From contig NZ_JAGFBF010000001.1 in the NCBI RefSeq assembly GCF_017583045.1, positions 496,001 through 560,000 of the forward strand: DNA of 64,000 bases, written 5' to 3'. Of this stretch, positions 18,372 through 27,751 are shown in pieces. The notes beneath the pieces are model-generated. The model worked only from the letters and a program-made list of their open reading frames with translations. It had not been told where the DNA came from and made no database searches. Positions within the stretch are counted from its first letter, which is position 1, and every line of letters begins with the position of its first letter. Both the position numbers and the translations under genes were made by a program. Source of the DNA: Leucobacter tardus. GTDB taxonomy: Bacteria > Actinomycetota > Actinomycetes > Actinomycetales > Microbacteriaceae.

Positions 18372-19493
18372 ATGCAGTTCGTGGGACCCGAGCGAGCCGC
18401 CCCCGTGTACCGTGATCCGGTCACGGGGGCGGAGTTTCCGATCGACGAACCGCGTTGGCGGTCCGCCGACGGTTCGCCGCTCATGATCTCGCGGGGGTCG
18501 GGGATCGCGCGCGACGATATCGCGCGCACCGATCGCAGTCTCTGGCGCTATCGCGCCGCGCTCCCCGTCGACGTTGCGGACCCGGTCTCGCTGGGCGAGG
18601 GGTGCACGCCTCTCGTGGCGCGCGAGCTCGCCGGAGGCCTCGCGCACTGCAAGCTCGAGTGGTTCAGTCCGACGGGCAGTTTCAAGGATCGCGGCGCGAG
18701 CGTCATGGTGTCGATCCTCCGCGAGCAGGGGGTCGCCTCCCTCATCGAGGACAGTTCGGGCAACGGCGGCGCGGCGATCGCGGCCTACGGAGCCGCTGCG
18801 GGGATGGACGTGACGGTGTTCGCCCCCGCGAGCACGTCGCCGGCCAAGCTCGCACAGGCGCGGGCGTACGGTGCGACGATCGAGCTCGTATCCGGCCCGC
18901 GCGAAGCCTCCCAGGAGGCGGCGATCGCCGCGGCGGACAGCGGGCCGCGCTACGCGAGTCACAACTGGCAGGCGCTCTTCCTCGAGGGGACGAAGACCCT
19001 CGCGTACGAGATCTGGGAGGATCTCGGCTTCGACGCCCCGGACCACGTGGTCGTGCCGGTGGGCGCGGGCAGCAGCCTGCTCGGGTGCGCCCTCGGGTTC
19101 GCCGAGCTCTACCGCGCCGGTCAGATCGCTCGCATGCCGAGCCTGCACGCCGCGCAGCCGCTCAACTGCTCGCCCATCGACGCGGCGTTCCACGGCGATG
19201 CGGATCGGCCCGTCGCCCCCACGGTCGCCGAAGGGACCGCGATCCGGAAACCGCTGCGCGCGGCCCAGATTCTCGATGCCATCCGTGAGACGGGCGGATG
19301 CACGATCGCCATCGCCGAGCACGAGATCCTTGCTGCTCGGACTGCGCTCGCGGCGCAGGGATGGTTCGTCGAGCCGACGAGTGCAACGGCCGCCGCCGCG
19401 TTCACGCACCTGCGCGGCCGAGGCACGATCCAGCCCGGTGAGACCGCCGTCGTCGTGCTGACGGGCAGCGGGTTGAAGTCCTCCGCGGCCTGA
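18372..19493 (+). CDS. Threonine synthase-like PLP-dependent enzyme
   Basis: 373-residue fold-type II PLP enzyme. The PLP lysine is Lys105 in GSFKDRG, the phosphate-binding loop is SSGNGGAA (about 129-136), and a Gly/Ser-rich VVPVGAGSSLLG and a C-terminal VVLTGSGLK complete the family pattern. The short zinc-less N-terminus resembles stand-alone threonine synthases, which convert O-phosphohomoserine to threonine; a threonine-synthase-like lyase with another substrate is possible. It starts seven bases after gluD and may be co-transcribed with it. Confidence 0.82.
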   Translation: MQFVGPERAAPVYRDPVTGAEFPIDEPRWRSADGSPLMISRGSGIARDDIARTDRSLWRYRAALPVDVADPVSLGEGCTPLVARELAGGLAHCKLEWFSPTGSFKDRGASVMVSILREQGVASLIEDSSGNGGAAIAAYGAAAGMDVTVFAPASTSPAKLAQARAYGATIELVSGPREASQEAAIAAADSGPRYASHNWQALFLEGTKTLAYEIWEDLGFDAPDHVVVPVGAGSSLLGCALGFAELYRAGQIARMPSLHAAQPLNCSPIDAAFHGDADRPVAPTVAEGTAIRKPLRAAQILDAIRETGGCTIAIAEHEILAARTALAAQGWFVEPTSATAAAAFTHLRGRGTIQPGETAVVVLTGSGLKSSAA

Positions 19494-19548
19494 CCCGGGC
19501 GCGTCTGACAGGATGAGGTCTGCAGACGTCAGCGGGAGAAGAGGCACG

Positions 19549-20316
19549 ATGCGCGGATTGAGCGGCACACTTGTCGCGATCACCGGAGCGGCCGGAGCGA
19601 TCGGTCGCGCCACGGCGCGACGCTTCGTCGAGGAAGGGGCACGGGTCGTCGCGCTCGACATCGATGCGGCGGCGCTCGCCGCGCTGGGTGAAGAGCTGCC
19701 CGGGATCGCGGCATCGATCCGCGTCGATGTCTCCGATGCCGAGAACGTGGAGGACGTTTTCGCCGGGATCGCGCGCGATCACGGGCCCCTCGACGTGCTC
19801 ATCAACAACGCCGGGGTGAACGCCAGGCACGACTTCACCGAGATCCCCGTCGCCGACTGGCGTCGGGTCATGAGCGTGAACGTCGACGGCGCGTTCCTCG
19901 TGGCCCAGGCTGCCGCTCGGCAGATGCGGGCCGGCGGTCGCGGAGTGGTGCTGCACACCGCCTCGACCAACGGGATCGTCGGGTACCGCGAGCACGCGAT
20001 CTACAGTTCGGGCAAGGCGGCGGTGCTCGAGATGTCGCGCTGCATGGCGCTCGATCTCGCCCCCGAGATCCGGGTCAACGCCGTGTGCCCCGGCTACGTG
20101 CAGACGCCCCTCATGACGGCGGGGGCCGAGCAGGCGGCCAGCATTCCGCTCCGCCGCTTCGGGCTGCCCGAAGAGGTCGCCGCGCTCTTCGCCTTCCTGG
20201 CATCGGACGACGCCGCGTTCATCACCGGCCAGGAGTTCGTGATCGACGGGGGCGAGACCGCAGGAGGTCTGCTCAGCGGGTTCGGCACGGCGACGCCCCC
20301 TAGACTCGAATCATGA
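19549..20316 (+). CDS. SDR-family oxidoreductase
   Basis: 255-residue classical SDR with cofactor motif TGAAGAIG, NNAGVN and catalytic YSSGK. The ATG at 19549 follows a GGGAGAAGAGG ribosome site; an earlier in-frame ATG at 19513 lacks one. The last codons overlap the start of the next gene (ATGA at 20313), so it is coupled to the D-2-hydroxyacid dehydrogenase. Substrate unknown. Confidence 0.88.
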   Translation: MRGLSGTLVAITGAAGAIGRATARRFVEEGARVVALDIDAAALAALGEELPGIAASIRVDVSDAENVEDVFAGIARDHGPLDVLINNAGVNARHDFTEIPVADWRRVMSVNVDGAFLVAQAAARQMRAGGRGVVLHTASTNGIVGYREHAIYSSGKAAVLEMSRCMALDLAPEIRVNAVCPGYVQTPLMTAGAEQAASIPLRRFGLPEEVAALFAFLASDDAAFITGQEFVIDGGETAGGLLSGFGTATPPRLES

Positions 20317-21254
20317 GCGAACTCGTGGTCTCCCTGCCGAGCGCCGAACTCCGCCGAGCCGTCGGCGAGGTCTCCGGAGTCGACATCGTCGACTGGGAGA
20401 TGCAGGGCGACGCCCCGCGCGAGCGGTTCGACATCGTGGTGCCCCCGTACATGTACGGCGTCGCCCCCTTGCGGCACCTGAGCTGTGTCGACGTGCGCTT
20501 GATCCAGTGGCAGTCCATCGGCATCGATGGAGTGACCGACGCACTGCCCGTCGACGCGCCCTTCGCGAACGCGGTGACGGTGCACGAGACGTCGACGGCG
20601 GAGCTCGCGCTCACGCTGACGCTCGCCGCGCAGCGCGGCATCCCGCAGTTCGTGCGCGATGCCGCGACCGGGGAGTGGCGCAACGATCGGCAGCCGAGTC
20701 TCGCCGACCGGCGCGTGCTGCTCGTCGGCTACGGCGGAGTGTCGCAGGCGATCGAGGCGAGGCTTTCGGGGTTCGAGGTCTCGATCACCCGCGTCGCCCG
20801 GTCCGCGCGTCGGGCACAGAACCTCGCGGGCGACACCGTCGAGGTGCACGGCATCGACGCGCTGCCCGCACGGCTCGCCGAAGCCGAGGTCGTCATCGTC
20901 GCGGTTCCGCTGACGGACGATACGCGCGGGCTCTTCGACGCGTCGATGTTCGCCGCGATGCCCGACGGGGCGCTGCTCGTGAACGTCGCCCGCGGACCGG
21001 TCGTCGATACCGATGCGCTCGTCGCCGAACTGCAGTCCGGGCGTCTGCGGGCTGCCCTGGACGTCACCGACCCCGAACCGCTGCCGGCCGGACACCCGCT
21101 GTGGTCGTGCGACAACGCGCTGATCAGCCCCCACGTGGGGGGTGCCTCGACGGCGATGGTGCCGCGCATGGCGCGGCTGATCCGACGCCAGATCGCCCAC
21201 CTCCAGGCGGGTGAGACGCCCGAGAACCTGGTGCTCGGCAGCTGGGACGCGTGA
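20313..21254 (+). CDS. D-2-hydroxyacid dehydrogenase family protein
   Basis: 313-residue NAD(P)-dependent D-isomer-specific 2-hydroxyacid dehydrogenase. Visible are the Rossmann segment LLVGYGGVSQAIE, and catalytic Arg in NVARGP, Glu in DVTDPEPLP and His in ISPHVGG. It interconverts a 2-keto acid and a D-2-hydroxy acid. Coupling with the upstream SDR suggests a shared pathway whose substrate cannot be told from sequence. Confidence 0.88.
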   Translation: MSELVVSLPSAELRRAVGEVSGVDIVDWEMQGDAPRERFDIVVPPYMYGVAPLRHLSCVDVRLIQWQSIGIDGVTDALPVDAPFANAVTVHETSTAELALTLTLAAQRGIPQFVRDAATGEWRNDRQPSLADRRVLLVGYGGVSQAIEARLSGFEVSITRVARSARRAQNLAGDTVEVHGIDALPARLAEAEVVIVAVPLTDDTRGLFDASMFAAMPDGALLVNVARGPVVDTDALVAELQSGRLRAALDVTDPEPLPAGHPLWSCDNALISPHVGGASTAMVPRMARLIRRQIAHLQAGETPENLVLGSWDA

Positions 21255-21270
21255 GCGTCGTCGTGCTCTC

Positions 21271-22239
21271 ATGAACCCGCTCATGCGCGCTCTCGTCAGT
21301 CTGTTCTCGCCGCGGTTGAACATGCGCGAGGACTACCCCAAGGTGCGCCGCTTCCAGCGGCGCCTGGCCGCACGGCCCGTATCGCGCTACCGCGTGTTCG
21401 ACCGGCAGGTTCTTTCGGAGGACGGGACGCACCGGATTCCGGTGCGCGTGTTCCAGCCGAAGGAGCAGCGTCGAGACGAAGTGCTGCTCTTCTTCCACGG
21501 CGGCGGCTGGGTCACCGGCGACATCGAGAGCTACACGCCGGCCTGCGCCGCCATGGCCGATCTGACGGGGTGCGTCGTCGCCTCGGTCGACTATCGCCTC
21601 GCGCCCGAGCACCCGTTCCCCGCCGGGCTCGATGACTGCGTGCGCGTGGCCCGGGTGCTGCTCGACGACCCGCAGCGGGCGGGGATCGCCCGCGCTGATC
21701 AGATCGTGCTCGTCGGCGATTCGGCGGGCGGCAATCTCGCTGCGGTGGTCTCATTGCAGCTGCGGGCGATGGGTCATCCGGGCGCGACGCGTCAGGTCCT
21801 GCTCTACCCCGTCACGCACTGGGACCACGACCCCGAGACCTCGCCGTTCCCGTCGGTGCGCGCACATGGCGAGGACTACCGGCTCACCAACACCGAGGTG
21901 CAGGACTACCTGGAGCTCTACGTGCCGGATCCCGTCGAGCGGCGCTCACCGCTCGTCGCTCCCCTCATGGCCGAGGACCTGACCGGGCAACCCGACACCC
22001 TGATGATCACCGCCGAGTTCGACCTGCTGCGCGATGAAGCGGAGGCCTACGCGAGCGCCCTCAAAGCAGCGGGGAACACGGTGCGCGTGCATCGGGTCCC
22101 CGGTGCGCTCCACGGGTTCATCGCGCTCCCGCGGTTCTCGCGCGCGCTGCGAGACGCCTACGAGGTGGTCAACGACTTCCTCGATCAGGATCCTCCGGCC
22201 CGCGCGTCGAGCGCCGGAGGCGCGGAGTCGGCAGCGTGA
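21271..22239 (+). CDS. Alpha/beta hydrolase, HSL-type lipase/esterase
   Basis: 322-residue hormone-sensitive-lipase family hydrolase with oxyanion motif HGGGW (about 76-80), nucleophile elbow GDSAGG (Ser151), the acid in EFDLLRDE and the histidine in ALHGF. It probably hydrolyses short acyl esters. The ATG at 21271 gives a normal family length. Its stop overlaps the start of the acyltransferase-like gene (GTGA), and this hydrolase, acyltransferase and zinc-ribbon protein trio appears to be one unit. Confidence 0.9.
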   Translation: MNPLMRALVSLFSPRLNMREDYPKVRRFQRRLAARPVSRYRVFDRQVLSEDGTHRIPVRVFQPKEQRRDEVLLFFHGGGWVTGDIESYTPACAAMADLTGCVVASVDYRLAPEHPFPAGLDDCVRVARVLLDDPQRAGIARADQIVLVGDSAGGNLAAVVSLQLRAMGHPGATRQVLLYPVTHWDHDPETSPFPSVRAHGEDYRLTNTEVQDYLELYVPDPVERRSPLVAPLMAEDLTGQPDTLMITAEFDLLRDEAEAYASALKAAGNTVRVHRVPGALHGFIALPRFSRALRDAYEVVNDFLDQDPPARASSAGGAESAA

Positions 22240-23696
22240 ATCGCCGGTCCTGGGTCCGGTTGGACAACGCGTCGAACGTCTTCCTGGCGGCACGGAGCGA
22301 GGTCGACCCGAAGGTGTTCCGTATCAGCGCGGAACTGGACCACGAGGTGGATCCCGACGTGCTGCAGATGGCGCTCGATACGACCTACGATCACTATCCG
22401 CTGTACCGTGCGGTGCTGCGCCGCGGCATCTTCTGGTACTACCTGCAGGACAGCGAGTTGCGGCCACGGGTCGTCGCCGAATCGCAGCACACCTGCGCGC
22501 CGATCTATCAGGCGGACCGGCGGACGCTGCTCTTCCGGGTGGTGCACCATCGCCGCAGGATCGTGCTCGAGGTCTTCCACGCCCTCTCCGACGGCACGGG
22601 CGCGCTCTGGTTCCTCACCGATCTCGTCAGCGCGTATGTGAGGCTCCGATCCCCGGGACAGCAGTTGATCACGACCGAGCAGATCGGTGTCGCCTCGGTG
22701 ACGCCGTTCGACCCGGGGCAGCTTGCCGGGCGGCGGCCCGATCCCGAGGCGGGGATCGCCGAGACCGCCGAGAACCCGGCCCAATATCTCTCCGACGACA
22801 GCTTCGCCCAGTACTTCCGACTGACGCGGCGGCAGCGCCGTGACGAGCGGAATGCCGAACCTTTCCTGGAGGCGCCCCCGGCGCCGACGCCTCCCGAACC
22901 GCGCGGGTTCGGTCGCATCGTGGGCGCCTCGACGAGTCGGGTGCACCGGGTGCGCGGCACTCGGACGCCGGACAACCGTCCGCGCGCCGTCGAGCTCACC
23001 CTGCCGGCAGAGGAGGCCCTGACGCTCGCCCGAGCCGCAGGGGTGTCGCTCACCGTCTACCTGACAGCGCTGTTCTTCGACTCGATCAGGCGCTCGGCCG
23101 GTGATCTCGGTGCCGAGCGCACGCTCTCGGCGTCGATCCCGGTGAACCTGCGACAGTTCTTCCCGTCGACGTCGGCGCGCAACTTCTTCGCGACCGTGCG
23201 CGTGGAGCACACCTACGGCGATGATCCCGAAGATCTCGACGCAGTCTGCCGCTCGCTCGATCGGCAGTTCCGGCCGCAGGTCACCTCAGAGGCGCTGCAG
23301 CGCCGACTGCGCCGCTTCGTGCGCTTCGAGCGGGCGCTCGCGCTCCGTGTCGTTCCGAGACCGCTGAAAGACCTCCTGCTCGGGCTCGTGAACCGAGCCA
23401 GCAACCGGGGGCTCACGGTCGCGGTGTCGAACCTCGGTCGCGTCGCCCTGCCCGAGACGGTGAACGCCCATGTCGAGCGCATGCTCTTCCACGTCTCCGC
23501 GGTGCGTCCGCAGTTCTGCGCGATCTCGCACGCCGGCCGGCTCGTGGTGACGTTCACGTCGCCGTTCACGGAGACCGGGTACATTCGCGAGTTCGCACGC
23601 CGGCTGTCCGAGAACGGTGTCGAGGTGAGCGTCGCAGCGGCGCGCGTCACGGAGCCGGAGCTCGCCGACGAGCCGTCCCCGGAGGCGTCCCGATGA
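22236..23696 (+). CDS. Alcohol acetyltransferase / condensation-fold acyltransferase-like protein
   Basis: 486-residue protein with the CoA-dependent acyltransferase fold. The catalytic HxxxDG is present as HALSDG (His115, Asp119, Gly120) and a second half carries a DFGWG-like region near SNLGRVALPE. Related proteins are annotated as alcohol acetyltransferase, but the donor and acceptor are unknown here. Flanked by an esterase-type hydrolase and the zinc-ribbon membrane protein with overlapping starts and stops on both sides, which suggests membrane-associated acyl-ester chemistry. Confidence 0.75.
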   Translation: MNRRSWVRLDNASNVFLAARSEVDPKVFRISAELDHEVDPDVLQMALDTTYDHYPLYRAVLRRGIFWYYLQDSELRPRVVAESQHTCAPIYQADRRTLLFRVVHHRRRIVLEVFHALSDGTGALWFLTDLVSAYVRLRSPGQQLITTEQIGVASVTPFDPGQLAGRRPDPEAGIAETAENPAQYLSDDSFAQYFRLTRRQRRDERNAEPFLEAPPAPTPPEPRGFGRIVGASTSRVHRVRGTRTPDNRPRAVELTLPAEEALTLARAAGVSLTVYLTALFFDSIRRSAGDLGAERTLSASIPVNLRQFFPSTSARNFFATVRVEHTYGDDPEDLDAVCRSLDRQFRPQVTSEALQRRLRRFVRFERALALRVVPRPLKDLLLGLVNRASNRGLTVAVSNLGRVALPETVNAHVERMLFHVSAVRPQFCAISHAGRLVVTFTSPFTETGYIREFARRLSENGVEVSVAAARVTEPELADEPSPEASR

Positions 23697-24355
23697 GCCG
23701 CTGCACGGCGTGCGACGTCGGTATCGAGGGGGAGTGGGGGCAGTGCCCGCTGTGCGGAAGCGCGGTGACGGGCGTGCCGTCGCCGAGCCCGATTCCCAAC
23801 GTCCCGCTGCAGTTCTCGCGACGGCGCATCCTCACGGTGCTCTTCCTCGTCTCGCTCGGGGTGATCCTCGCCTCATTCGTCGTGCAGCTCCTGTTCCGTC
23901 ACGGAGACGCCGGAGTCGGCGTGCTCCGGTCGATCTGGCTCGGCGTCGTCGCCATGTGGCTCGTCGTGCTCATGGCGGTGCGCAAGCGCCGCAACGTGGC
24001 GAAGGGCACGCTCTACCTGCTCGTGCTCGTCGGCTCGGTCTGCGTCTACTGGGACTACCTCACCGGGTGGCACGGGTGGTCCCTCACCTACGCGGTACCG
24101 ATCATGTGCGCGTTCGCGATCGTCGCCCTCGTGATCACGGTTCGGATCATGCGGACCGACATCGGCGAGTACATCGTCTACAGCGTGCTCACCGTACTGC
24201 TCGGCCTTGCTCCGATCGTGTTTCTCGCCCTCGACTGGGTCGGGACCCCGATCCCGTCGGTGATCTGCATCGCGCTCAGCGTGATGGCACTGCCGCTCCA
24301 CGTCAGCCGCGCCCGACATATCCGCCACGAGCTGGCGAAGCGCTTCCACCTCTGA
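23693..24355 (+). CDS. Zinc-ribbon integral membrane protein (DUF6320-like)
   Basis: 220-residue protein that begins with a zinc ribbon (Cys4, Cys7, Cys18, Cys21) followed by five to six membrane segments. Similar proteins accompany alcohol-acetyltransferase-like genes in other Gram-positive bacteria, where their function is unknown. Start overlaps the acyltransferase stop (ATGA). A scaffold or acyl-carrier role at the membrane is speculation. Confidence 0.75.
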   Translation: MSRCTACDVGIEGEWGQCPLCGSAVTGVPSPSPIPNVPLQFSRRRILTVLFLVSLGVILASFVVQLLFRHGDAGVGVLRSIWLGVVAMWLVVLMAVRKRRNVAKGTLYLLVLVGSVCVYWDYLTGWHGWSLTYAVPIMCAFAIVALVITVRIMRTDIGEYIVYSVLTVLLGLAPIVFLALDWVGTPIPSVICIALSVMALPLHVSRARHIRHELAKRFHL

Positions 24356-24436
24356 GGCGGTGGAGGCCGCCGCGTGTCCTGGGTATACTCCGGAGCGTCA
24401 TAACGTTGTCGAATACTGCAGAACGGATGAGTGTCT

Positions 24437-25597
24437 GTGACCAGCGGAAGCCTGCCTCCGGCCGGGTGGTACCCGGACCCGGGCGCTCCGGGACTGATGC
24501 GATTCTGGGACGGTGCGCAGTGGACCGCGCATACGGCACCTGTCGTGCCGCCCGCAGCACCCGCCGAGCCCGCGATCGGCACCCGCGTCGCATCCGCCCC
24601 GCGTGCCCGTGAGCGCGGTCCGCGCATCTGGACGCTCCGCACGTTCCTCGTGCTCGGGGTGTGTGTCGCCCTCCTCATCGCCGCACCGATCGTACTGACG
24701 CAGACGCATCAGGGTGCGCACCGAGGTCAGGCGCAGCAGGTGCTCGACGGTTTTCTCGCCTCGGCAACGACGAGCGATGATGATTGGCGCGAGTACGCGG
24801 GGCCGCATCTGCAGCGCGTCGTGGAGACCGGCGCGCCGATCGGCGGGGATCCGATCACGGCGGAGGCCATCGACCTCAGCATCGAGTACGAGGTTGGCGA
24901 GCTCACGTTCGACGGGCCGGCGTGGCGGCAATCCGCCGCGAGATACGACGTCGCCTCGGCGCCCCTCACCCTCACCTATACCTACACCGCGTACGGCAGG
25001 GAGCAGCACGCGACCGCCGAGCAGGTGATCTGGCTGACGCGACCGTTCTACTTCGATTCCGACCGGGCGTCGCGCTCCGACGGAGGGGCGGATCCGAGCA
25101 GCGTGGGGCCCTGGCGCGTGACGAGTCTGACTCTTCCCGACGCGGGGTCCGACGTGGAGGAGTCGGTCGAGGCAGAGTGGTTCACGTCGGATCTCACGCA
25201 GCCCTACGATCGCAATATCGATGGGAACATCTGCTACGACCCGATCCGAGCGCTCGAGGAGCTTTCGCATTCGGCACGCGTCGACGGTGAGATCGTTTCG
25301 AACTGCGTCCCCGAATACGCCGAGAGCATCGGGCACTCGGAGTCGGCCGAGGAGCAACCGCTCGTCGATGCGTTCCCGGTGATCGATGCACTAAACTCCA
25401 ACTTTCTGCCCCGTGAGGTCACGCAGATCGATCTCGGGTTCTCGCAGCAGTTGCCGCCGCTCTCGCAGTACGCGTTGCAGACGGCTTCGGGGGAGTACGT
25501 GTTCACGTTCGCGAGTGCCGAGCTCGACGGTGATCAGGACCAGCGCATGACCTCCCGGCTCATCTACATCTCGAAGACCGAAGGAGCGGACGAGTGA
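24437..25597 (+). CDS. DUF2510-containing membrane-anchored protein
   Basis: 386-residue protein with a DUF2510 domain near the N-terminus (AGWYPDPGAPGLMRFWDGAQ), a Pro/Ala linker, one membrane segment (about residues 72-95) and a long predicted extracytoplasmic region of beta-rich character with two Cys (ICYD and SNCVPE). Function unknown. GTG at 24437 is preferred over GTG at 24431 because GGATGA is better spaced from it. Its stop overlaps the next gene (GTGA), a metalloprotease candidate, so the two are probably made together. Confidence 0.78.
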   Translation: MTSGSLPPAGWYPDPGAPGLMRFWDGAQWTAHTAPVVPPAAPAEPAIGTRVASAPRARERGPRIWTLRTFLVLGVCVALLIAAPIVLTQTHQGAHRGQAQQVLDGFLASATTSDDDWREYAGPHLQRVVETGAPIGGDPITAEAIDLSIEYEVGELTFDGPAWRQSAARYDVASAPLTLTYTYTAYGREQHATAEQVIWLTRPFYFDSDRASRSDGGADPSSVGPWRVTSLTLPDAGSDVEESVEAEWFTSDLTQPYDRNIDGNICYDPIRALEELSHSARVDGEIVSNCVPEYAESIGHSESAEEQPLVDAFPVIDALNSNFLPREVTQIDLGFSQQLPPLSQYALQTASGEYVFTFASAELDGDQDQRMTSRLIYISKTEGADE

Positions 25598-26982
25598 GCG
25601 AGGTGCCGCAGTCGGCCGAGACGCGCGGCGATCAGGGATCTGCAGCGACGGAGCGTGAGCGTCGCCCGAGCAATCGCCGAGCAGGCGTCGCCCAGCTCAT
25701 CATCGCAGGCGTCACGGTGGTGCTGCTCGCGATCATGGGTACCGTGGCGTGGGTGACCTGGCCCTCCGCGGCAGACGGTGCGGCGGCCGACCTGCCGGAC
25801 GACGGACTGGGCCAGTGGCGACCGCTCGCCGACATCGAGAGCGAATCCCTGCAGCTCGAGTGGAGCAAGACACTGAACGAGGCGCTCGCCGCCGGCGACC
25901 GCGAGCAGTTCCTCTCCGTGGCGACCGGTCAGGGCGCGGAGGCTCTGGCACGGTGGTGGGACGGGACCGAACAGCTCGGGCGCACCATCTCGTTCGCCCA
26001 GTCCTTCGACGACATCGACACGATGGACGAGGGCGAGGATCCGGCATTCCTCATGCTCGGGGGTCAGCTCTCGTTCGCCTCCCACCCGGTGCGCGGCAGC
26101 GGCAGCGAGGATGCGGGGCTGCAGCTCACCCAGAATTTCACCTACAAGCTGACCCTCGAGGGAACGGGAGACGACGCGGTCATCTCGGGGCTGGAACCGA
26201 ACGGGTCGCCGAAGCCCTGGGACGACGGGGAACTCTACGTCGTGGAGCGCGAACATGTCGTGCTGTACGGCATGCACGATGAGCGTGCCCTCGTCGATGC
26301 GAACGCCGACCTCGCCGAGTCGTCGGCGAAGCTCGCGTTCGAGACACTGGAACAGATCGGAGGCGAAGCTCCCATCGACGGTTTCGTCGTGGCGATCACC
26401 GACGATGACGCACGATTCCAGCGCTGGTTCGGAGCCGACCTCGAGATGGACGTGGCCGGCTTCGCCGGGGCGACGGAGCGACCGCGCAATTCCGCCTTCG
26501 GCGATCTCCCGCCCGAGGTCGCGACCGGCTCGCAGAGCTCGGGTTCCCTCGTCGCGATGGGGCCGAAGAGCGCGAGCCAGCGTGAAAGCACCTTCGTCCA
26601 CGAGTTCGCGCATGTGCTGCACGAGGCGGCGGTGCCCTACGAGCTCAGCATGCCGAGCTCGTCGGCACCGACTGAGGGGTTCGCCGTGTACTTCGAACAC
26701 GTCGCCGGTCTGGAGGAGTCGTCCTTCGCGCGACCGGAGGTGAGGTCGGCGATCGCAGCGGAGGGCGAAGGGGCCATCACGGACGAACGTCTGCAAGCAG
26801 AGGATGCGTGGATCGCCTACGCCGCGTCGGGGAGCTTCTACCAGTACGTCGCCGACGCCGGGGGATCGCCGTGGCAACTGGCACTCGATCGCGACAGAGG
26901 GTTCTCGATGGCGCTGCGCGCCAAGCTGCAGAACGAGACGTTGAGTGAAACAGGGTGGCAGGAGTGGGCGGCGTCGCAGTGA
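25594..26982 (+). CDS. Membrane-anchored HExxH metallopeptidase candidate
   Basis: 462-residue protein with a short cytoplasmic N-terminus, one membrane segment (about 33-55) and an external domain. It has the zinc-protease motif HEFAH (His336-His340) and a downstream Glu361 in TEGFAVYFE, the spacing of gluzincin-type enzymes. No close family name is apparent. Translationally coupled to the DUF2510 protein upstream, which may be a substrate, inhibitor or partner. Expected to cleave extracellular or membrane-proximal proteins; this is inferred from the motif only. Confidence 0.72.
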   Translation: MSEVPQSAETRGDQGSAATERERRPSNRRAGVAQLIIAGVTVVLLAIMGTVAWVTWPSAADGAAADLPDDGLGQWRPLADIESESLQLEWSKTLNEALAAGDREQFLSVATGQGAEALARWWDGTEQLGRTISFAQSFDDIDTMDEGEDPAFLMLGGQLSFASHPVRGSGSEDAGLQLTQNFTYKLTLEGTGDDAVISGLEPNGSPKPWDDGELYVVEREHVVLYGMHDERALVDANADLAESSAKLAFETLEQIGGEAPIDGFVVAITDDDARFQRWFGADLEMDVAGFAGATERPRNSAFGDLPPEVATGSQSSGSLVAMGPKSASQRESTFVHEFAHVLHEAAVPYELSMPSSSAPTEGFAVYFEHVAGLEESSFARPEVRSAIAAEGEGAITDERLQAEDAWIAYAASGSFYQYVADAGGSPWQLALDRDRGFSMALRAKLQNETLSETGWQEWAASQ

Positions 26983-27078
26983 CCACGCCTGCACGTGCGC
27001 GGCGACCGCACGATCATCCACATTCCGCTCCCAGCCGCTCCGGTTGCGTGCCGCATGCGCCGCAATCATACTGATGCC

Positions 27079-27609
27079 ATGACTGCAGGCGAGAACGGTA
27101 CGAGCGACGACTTCATCCGCGGACTCTCACAGCTCCCGGGGTGGGAGGAGTGCCTCGAGCAGGCGAGGAAGTCCGAGACGGACCGGACCCCGTTCGGGCA
27201 GATGGTCTCGAGTCTGCTCGTCGCGACCGACGACGGAGAACGCGCACTCGCGCTCTCGGGCCAACTGAATGCGCACGGCGTCGGACAGGTCGCGGTCATC
27301 ACGGTGCAGGGCATCCTCCACCTGCTCACCAAGCGCATGGGGGAAGAGGACGGTGAGGAGCTGCGCTTCGAGCTGAAGTTCCACAGTTTCGGCGACCTCA
27401 GAAATCTGTCGGTGCGCACGTCGCACAACTCCTTCAACGACGTCGAGGGGGAACCGCGCCACGCACGCATGAGCTTCATCATCGACCTGCCGGACCGATC
27501 GCTCACGTTCGCCCCCGTCGACCCATCGCACCCGGAGCCGCTCGTCAATGCCGATGCGATCCTGACGGCGTACCGGGCGGTGCGCGCCGGGATGTCCGGG
27601 CAGGGGTAG
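27079..27609 (+). CDS. Hypothetical protein, 176 residues
   Basis: Soluble acidic protein without signal peptide or membrane segment and without a motif I recognise. The ATG at 27079 is used because it is the first ATG in a region of normal coding bias; the upstream in-frame extension lacks a ribosome site. It is followed by a short hairpin and then by the left end of the genomic island. In the ancestral chromosome it would have been convergent with nucS, directly across the hairpin. Confidence 0.65.
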   Translation: MTAGENGTSDDFIRGLSQLPGWEECLEQARKSETDRTPFGQMVSSLLVATDDGERALALSGQLNAHGVGQVAVITVQGILHLLTKRMGEEDGEELRFELKFHSFGDLRNLSVRTSHNSFNDVEGEPRHARMSFIIDLPDRSLTFAPVDPSHPEPLVNADAILTAYRAVRAGMSGQG

Positions 27610-27613
27610 TGCT

Positions 27614-27630
27614 CCGCCTGCCTGAGGCGG
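27614..27630. terminator. Hairpin abutting the left attachment site
   Basis: CCGCCT (27614-27619) pairs with AGGCGG (27625-27630) around a 5-nt loop, five bases after the stop of the upstream gene and ending directly at the 16-bp att core. It likely terminated the convergent gene pair before island insertion. Confidence 0.55.
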
Positions 27631-27646
27631 GTCAGAACAGCGTGTT
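27631..27646. repeat. Left attachment site core (attL)
   Basis: GTCAGAACAGCGTGTT is repeated exactly and in the same orientation at 43547-43562, where it forms the 3' end of nucS. The bases just outside the 16-bp core differ between the two copies, as expected for att cores flanking an integrated element. Confidence 0.88.
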
Positions 27647-27751
27647 ACGTCGCGCCCTGATTGATCATCATTGTGGGTGCTCATCTGCCGCATGATGATG
27701 CGGATTTGTTGGTTGTTCGCAATAGGTGAAAGTAGTCGTGAATCGGCACTC

